This document shows positions 14,379 to 16,801 of a stretch of DNA of 16,801 nucleotides, piece after piece. Both the position numbers and the translations under genes were made by a program. This DNA is from Oscillospiraceae bacterium (GTDB lineage: Bacteria > Bacillota > Clostridia > Oscillospirales > Oscillospiraceae): positions 1 to 16,801 of the forward strand of contig JAITGH010000136.1 in the NCBI GenBank assembly GCA_031280855.1, in the 5' to 3' direction. Below the pieces are notes generated by a model. The model worked only from the letters and a program-made list of their open reading frames with translations, had not been told where the DNA came from and did not search any database. How positions within the stretch are numbered: position 1 is the stretch's first letter; each line of letters begins with the position of its first letter.

Positions 14379-15595
14379 AGAAAACGGTTAAGAAATGCGT
14401 GCTCGCGTACTCCGGAGGATTGGATACGAGCATAATCATCCCGTGGCTTAAGGAGAACTATGGCTGCGAGGTCATCGCGGTAAGCGCGGACGTCGGGCAA
14501 GGCGACGAGCTTGACGGGCTGGAGGCTAAAGCGATCGCGACCGGCGCGTCGAAGCTGTTCGTTGAGGACATCGTTGACGAGTTCATCGACGACTTCGTCA
14601 TTCCCACGCTTAAAGCCGGAGCGAAGTACGAGGGCTATTTGCTCGGCACAAGCTTTGCGCGTCCCGTTATTGCGAAGCGCATCGTGGAGATTGCCAAGCG
14701 AGAGGGCGCGGACGCGATCGCTCACGGCTGCACCGGTAAGGGCAACGACCAGGTGCGGTTCGAGCTTACCATCAAGCGGTTTGCACCGAATCTTACGATT
14801 ATCGCGCCGTGGCGGGAGTGGGACCTGAAATCGCGGGACGACGAAATCGATTACGCGGAGGCGCGTAACATCCCGCTGAAGATCAATCGCGAGACGAACT
14901 ACAGCAAAGATAAGAACCTGTGGCACTTGAGCCATGAGGGGCTGGAGCTGGAGGATCCCGCGAATGAGCCGTTGTATAGCAAGCCGGGATTCCTGGAGAT
15001 GACCGTACCGCCGGAGCTTGCGCCGGATAAACCCGCGTACGTTGAGATCGGGTTCGAGCGCGGCGTACCCGTAAGCGTGGACGGTGAGCGGTTGAAAGCA
15101 TCCGACGTTGTGCGCAGGCTGAACAAGATTGGCGGCGCGAACGGGATCGGACTGCTGGACGTTGTGGAGAATCGGCTGGTCGGCATGAAGTCTCGCGGAG
15201 TGTACGAGACTCCCGGCGGCACGATACTCTACCACGCTCACGAAGCGTTGGAGTCGCTGACGCTTGACAAGACGACGCTGCACGCGAAGACTCGGTACGC
15301 CGTCGAGTTCGCGGAGCTTGTCTATAACGGGCAGTGGTTCACTCCGCTACGCGAGGCGCTAAGCGCGTTCGTTGATAAGACTCAGGAGACCGTTACGGGC
15401 ACCGTGAAACTGAAGCTGTACAAAGGCGGCGTCACGAACGCGGGCGTTACGAGTCCGTACAGTCTGTACAGCGAGGCGATCGCGACGTTCGGGGAAAGCG
15501 ACTACAACCAAGCGGATGCGGAGGGCTTCATTAACCTGTTCGGACTGCCCGTTAAGGTTCACGCGCTTCGCGAGCAGGGCTTCCTATCAAAATAG
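14375..15595 (+). CDS. argG: Argininosuccinate synthase
   Basis: ArgG condenses citrulline and aspartate with ATP to argininosuccinate, the penultimate step of arginine synthesis. The 406 residues are of normal length. Seen are the PP-loop AYSGGLDTS (11-19), [10 protein letters not shown], the citrulline/aspartate-binding region Y87...TSFARP (92-97), and [14 protein letters not shown] (117-130). The C-terminal tetramerisation helix region is intact. The ATG overlaps the preceding phosphatase stop by 4 nt and has AGGAGA six bases upstream. argH follows after 16 bp, so argG-argH form the usual pair. No promoter or ArgR box is recognised directly before argG, which implies transcription from further upstream. 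Confidence 0.97.
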   Translation: MKKTVKKCVLAYSGGLDTSIIIPWLKENYGCEVIAVSADVGQGDELDGLEAKAIATGASKLFVEDIVDEFIDDFVIPTLKAGAKYEGYLLGTSFARPVIAKRIVEIAKREGADAIAHGCTGKGNDQVRFELTIKRFAPNLTIIAPWREWDLKSRDDEIDYAEARNIPLKINRETNYSKDKNLWHLSHEGLELEDPANEPLYSKPGFLEMTVPPELAPDKPAYVEIGFERGVPVSVDGERLKASDVVRRLNKIGGANGIGLLDVVENRLVGMKSRGVYETPGGTILYHAHEALESLTLDKTTLHAKTRYAVEFAELVYNGQWFTPLREALSAFVDKTQETVTGTVKLKLYKGGVTNAGVTSPYSLYSEAIATFGESDYNQADAEGFINLFGLPVKVHALREQGFLSK

Positions 15596-15611
15596 ACGGA
15601 CGGTGTCACAA

Positions 15612-16801
15612 ATGAGTAATACGACGGGCAACGCGATGTGGGGCGGGCGATTCGGGAAGGGCAGCGCGAAGATCGCGGATCGGCTGAACTTCTCGATCGG
15701 GTACGACGTGCGCATGTATCGCGAGGACATTTTCGGCAGCATCGCCCATGCGCGGATGCTGGCGAACCAAGGCATAATCAGCCGCGAGGACGCGGACGCG
15801 ATCATCGTTGGGCTGGACGGCATACTGCGCGACTGGCATTCGCTGGAACTGCCCGAATCCGCCGAAGACGTGCACATGGCCGTCGAGACGCTGCTGACGG
15901 AGCGCGTCGGCGACGCGGGTAAGCGGCTGCATACCGCTCGAAGCCGCAATGACCAAGTCGCGACCGATATTCGGTTGCACCTGCGGCATCGCGGCAGCTC
16001 GCTTGAGATTAAGCTATTGAAGCTGTTGCGAGTTCTGTCGAACCTCGCGAAAACGCACCTCGAGTCGGTGATGCCCGCATACACGCACATGCAACGCGCT
16101 CAGCCGTCCACATTCGCGCATTGGCTGATGGCGTACGCGCAGATGTTCCGCCGCGACCTCGGGCGATTGCGCGATTGCGTTACGCGCATGAACGAGTGCC
16201 CTCTGGGCAGCGGAGCGTTATGCGGGACGACGTATCCGATCGACCGTGACGCCGTCGCGAAAGAGCTGGGGTTCAACGGGATCACGCAGAACTCGCTGGA
16301 TGCGGTAAGCGACCGCGACTTCGCGCTGGAGCTGCTGTCCGCTCTGTCAATTGCGCAGATGCACATGTCGCGTATCTCTGAGGAGATTGTGCTGTGGTGC
16401 AGCTGGGAGTTTCGGTTCCTCGAGCTTGACGACGCGTTCGCGACGGGAAGCTCGATGATGCCGCAGAAGAAGAACCCGGACGTCGCGGAGCACATTCGCG
16501 GTAAGACGGGACGCGTGTACGGTGCGCTGACGACACTGTTGACGGTGATGAAGGGGTTGCCGCTTGCCTATGACGGCGATATGCAGGAGGACAAGGAGGC
16601 GCTGTTCGACGCGCTGGACACCGTTGAGCTGTGCGCGGAGGGACTCGCGCAGACTCTCGCGACTGCGACGGTGCTGACGGACAATATGCGTACGGCGGCG
16701 TCTCGCGGGTTCATCAACGCGACCGATTGCGCCGACTACCTCGTGACTAAGGGCGTGCCGTTCCGCGACGCGCATGAGATCGTCGGGCGGCTTGTCAAAT
16801 A
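15612..16801 (+). CDS. argH: Argininosuccinate lyase (partial, C-terminus outside window)
   Basis: ArgH splits argininosuccinate to arginine and fumarate. I translated the frame from ATG 15612 to the window end: 396 residues, no stop or frame break. Motifs in order: WGGRF near residue 10, HTARSRNDQV (107-116), the T158-H159 pair in AYTHMQRAQP, NSLDAVSDRDF (227-237) and the fumarase/aspartase superfamily signature GSSMMPQKKNP (279-289), which contains the catalytic serine loop. The common form is GSSIMPQKKNP, so Met here is a mild variant. About 60-70 residues are missing beyond the edge; the last visible residues (AHEIVGRLV) match the family's C-terminal domain. The ribosome site is weak (GGACGGTG region), so coupling with argG 16 bp upstream is likely. 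Confidence 0.97.
   Translation, partial: MSNTTGNAMWGGRFGKGSAKIADRLNFSIGYDVRMYREDIFGSIAHARMLANQGIISREDADAIIVGLDGILRDWHSLELPESAEDVHMAVETLLTERVGDAGKRLHTARSRNDQVATDIRLHLRHRGSSLEIKLLKLLRVLSNLAKTHLESVMPAYTHMQRAQPSTFAHWLMAYAQMFRRDLGRLRDCVTRMNECPLGSGALCGTTYPIDRDAVAKELGFNGITQNSLDAVSDRDFALELLSALSIAQMHMSRISEEIVLWCSWEFRFLELDDAFATGSSMMPQKKNPDVAEHIRGKTGRVYGALTTLLTVMKGLPLAYDGDMQEDKEALFDALDTVELCAEGLAQTLATATVLTDNMRTAASRGFINATDCADYLVTKGVPFRDAHEIVGRLVK

Noticed and set aside
14231..15283. A 350-residue minus-strand open frame opposite argG
   Set aside because: argG on the plus strand is a certain gene. The antisense frame stays open because of the high GC and biased codon use, and shows no recognisable domain.

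Overview
The window is a GC-rich stretch of bacterial chromosome holding fifteen convincing protein genes, with no tRNA, rRNA, insertion sequence, phage gene or CRISPR array that I can see. Shine-Dalgarno sites of the AGGAGG type, gene fusions by short overlaps, a DivIVA-like N-terminus, a membrane-anchored D-alanyl-D-alanine carboxypeptidase, a YwlE-type arginine phosphatase and a TyrRS of clostridial type suggest Bacillota, probably class Clostridia. The genus cannot be fixed from the sequence alone.

Layout. Everything left of about 11.42 kb is on the minus strand and everything right of about 11.57 kb is on the plus strand. Reading the minus strand from its divergence point leftwards: cysE and cysS (cysteine synthesis and charging); a PaaI-like thioesterase; a flavodoxin-fold, cysteine-motif flavoprotein coupled to a metallo-beta-lactamase-fold hydrolase; a 771-residue coiled-coil protein whose centre is built of VPVEVEKIVE-type repeats, coupled by an 8-nt overlap to recN; then tyrS, ruvC, ruvA and ruvB (the last cut by the window edge). 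DNA repair is therefore the main theme of the left third: RecN for double-strand breaks and RuvABC for Holliday junctions, with tyrS inserted between them.

The plus strand carries a D-alanyl-D-alanine carboxypeptidase, an alpha/beta hydrolase, a low-molecular-weight phosphatase with the arginine-phosphatase P-loop, argG and argH (cut by the window edge). The last four are tightly packed (3-nt gap, 4-nt overlap, 16-nt gap) and look like one operon for arginine synthesis plus arginine dephosphorylation.

The points most worth a second look are: the coiled-coil protein with its alveolin/articulin-like central repeats and heptad-phased YR motifs; the cysE/carboxypeptidase promoter region, in which two good promoters face each other and each -35 box touches the other gene's ribosome binding site; the recN-tyrS gap, which has no T-box but holds a short Tyr-containing reading frame in front of two mutually exclusive hairpins; and a strong shortage of GGCC throughout the window.
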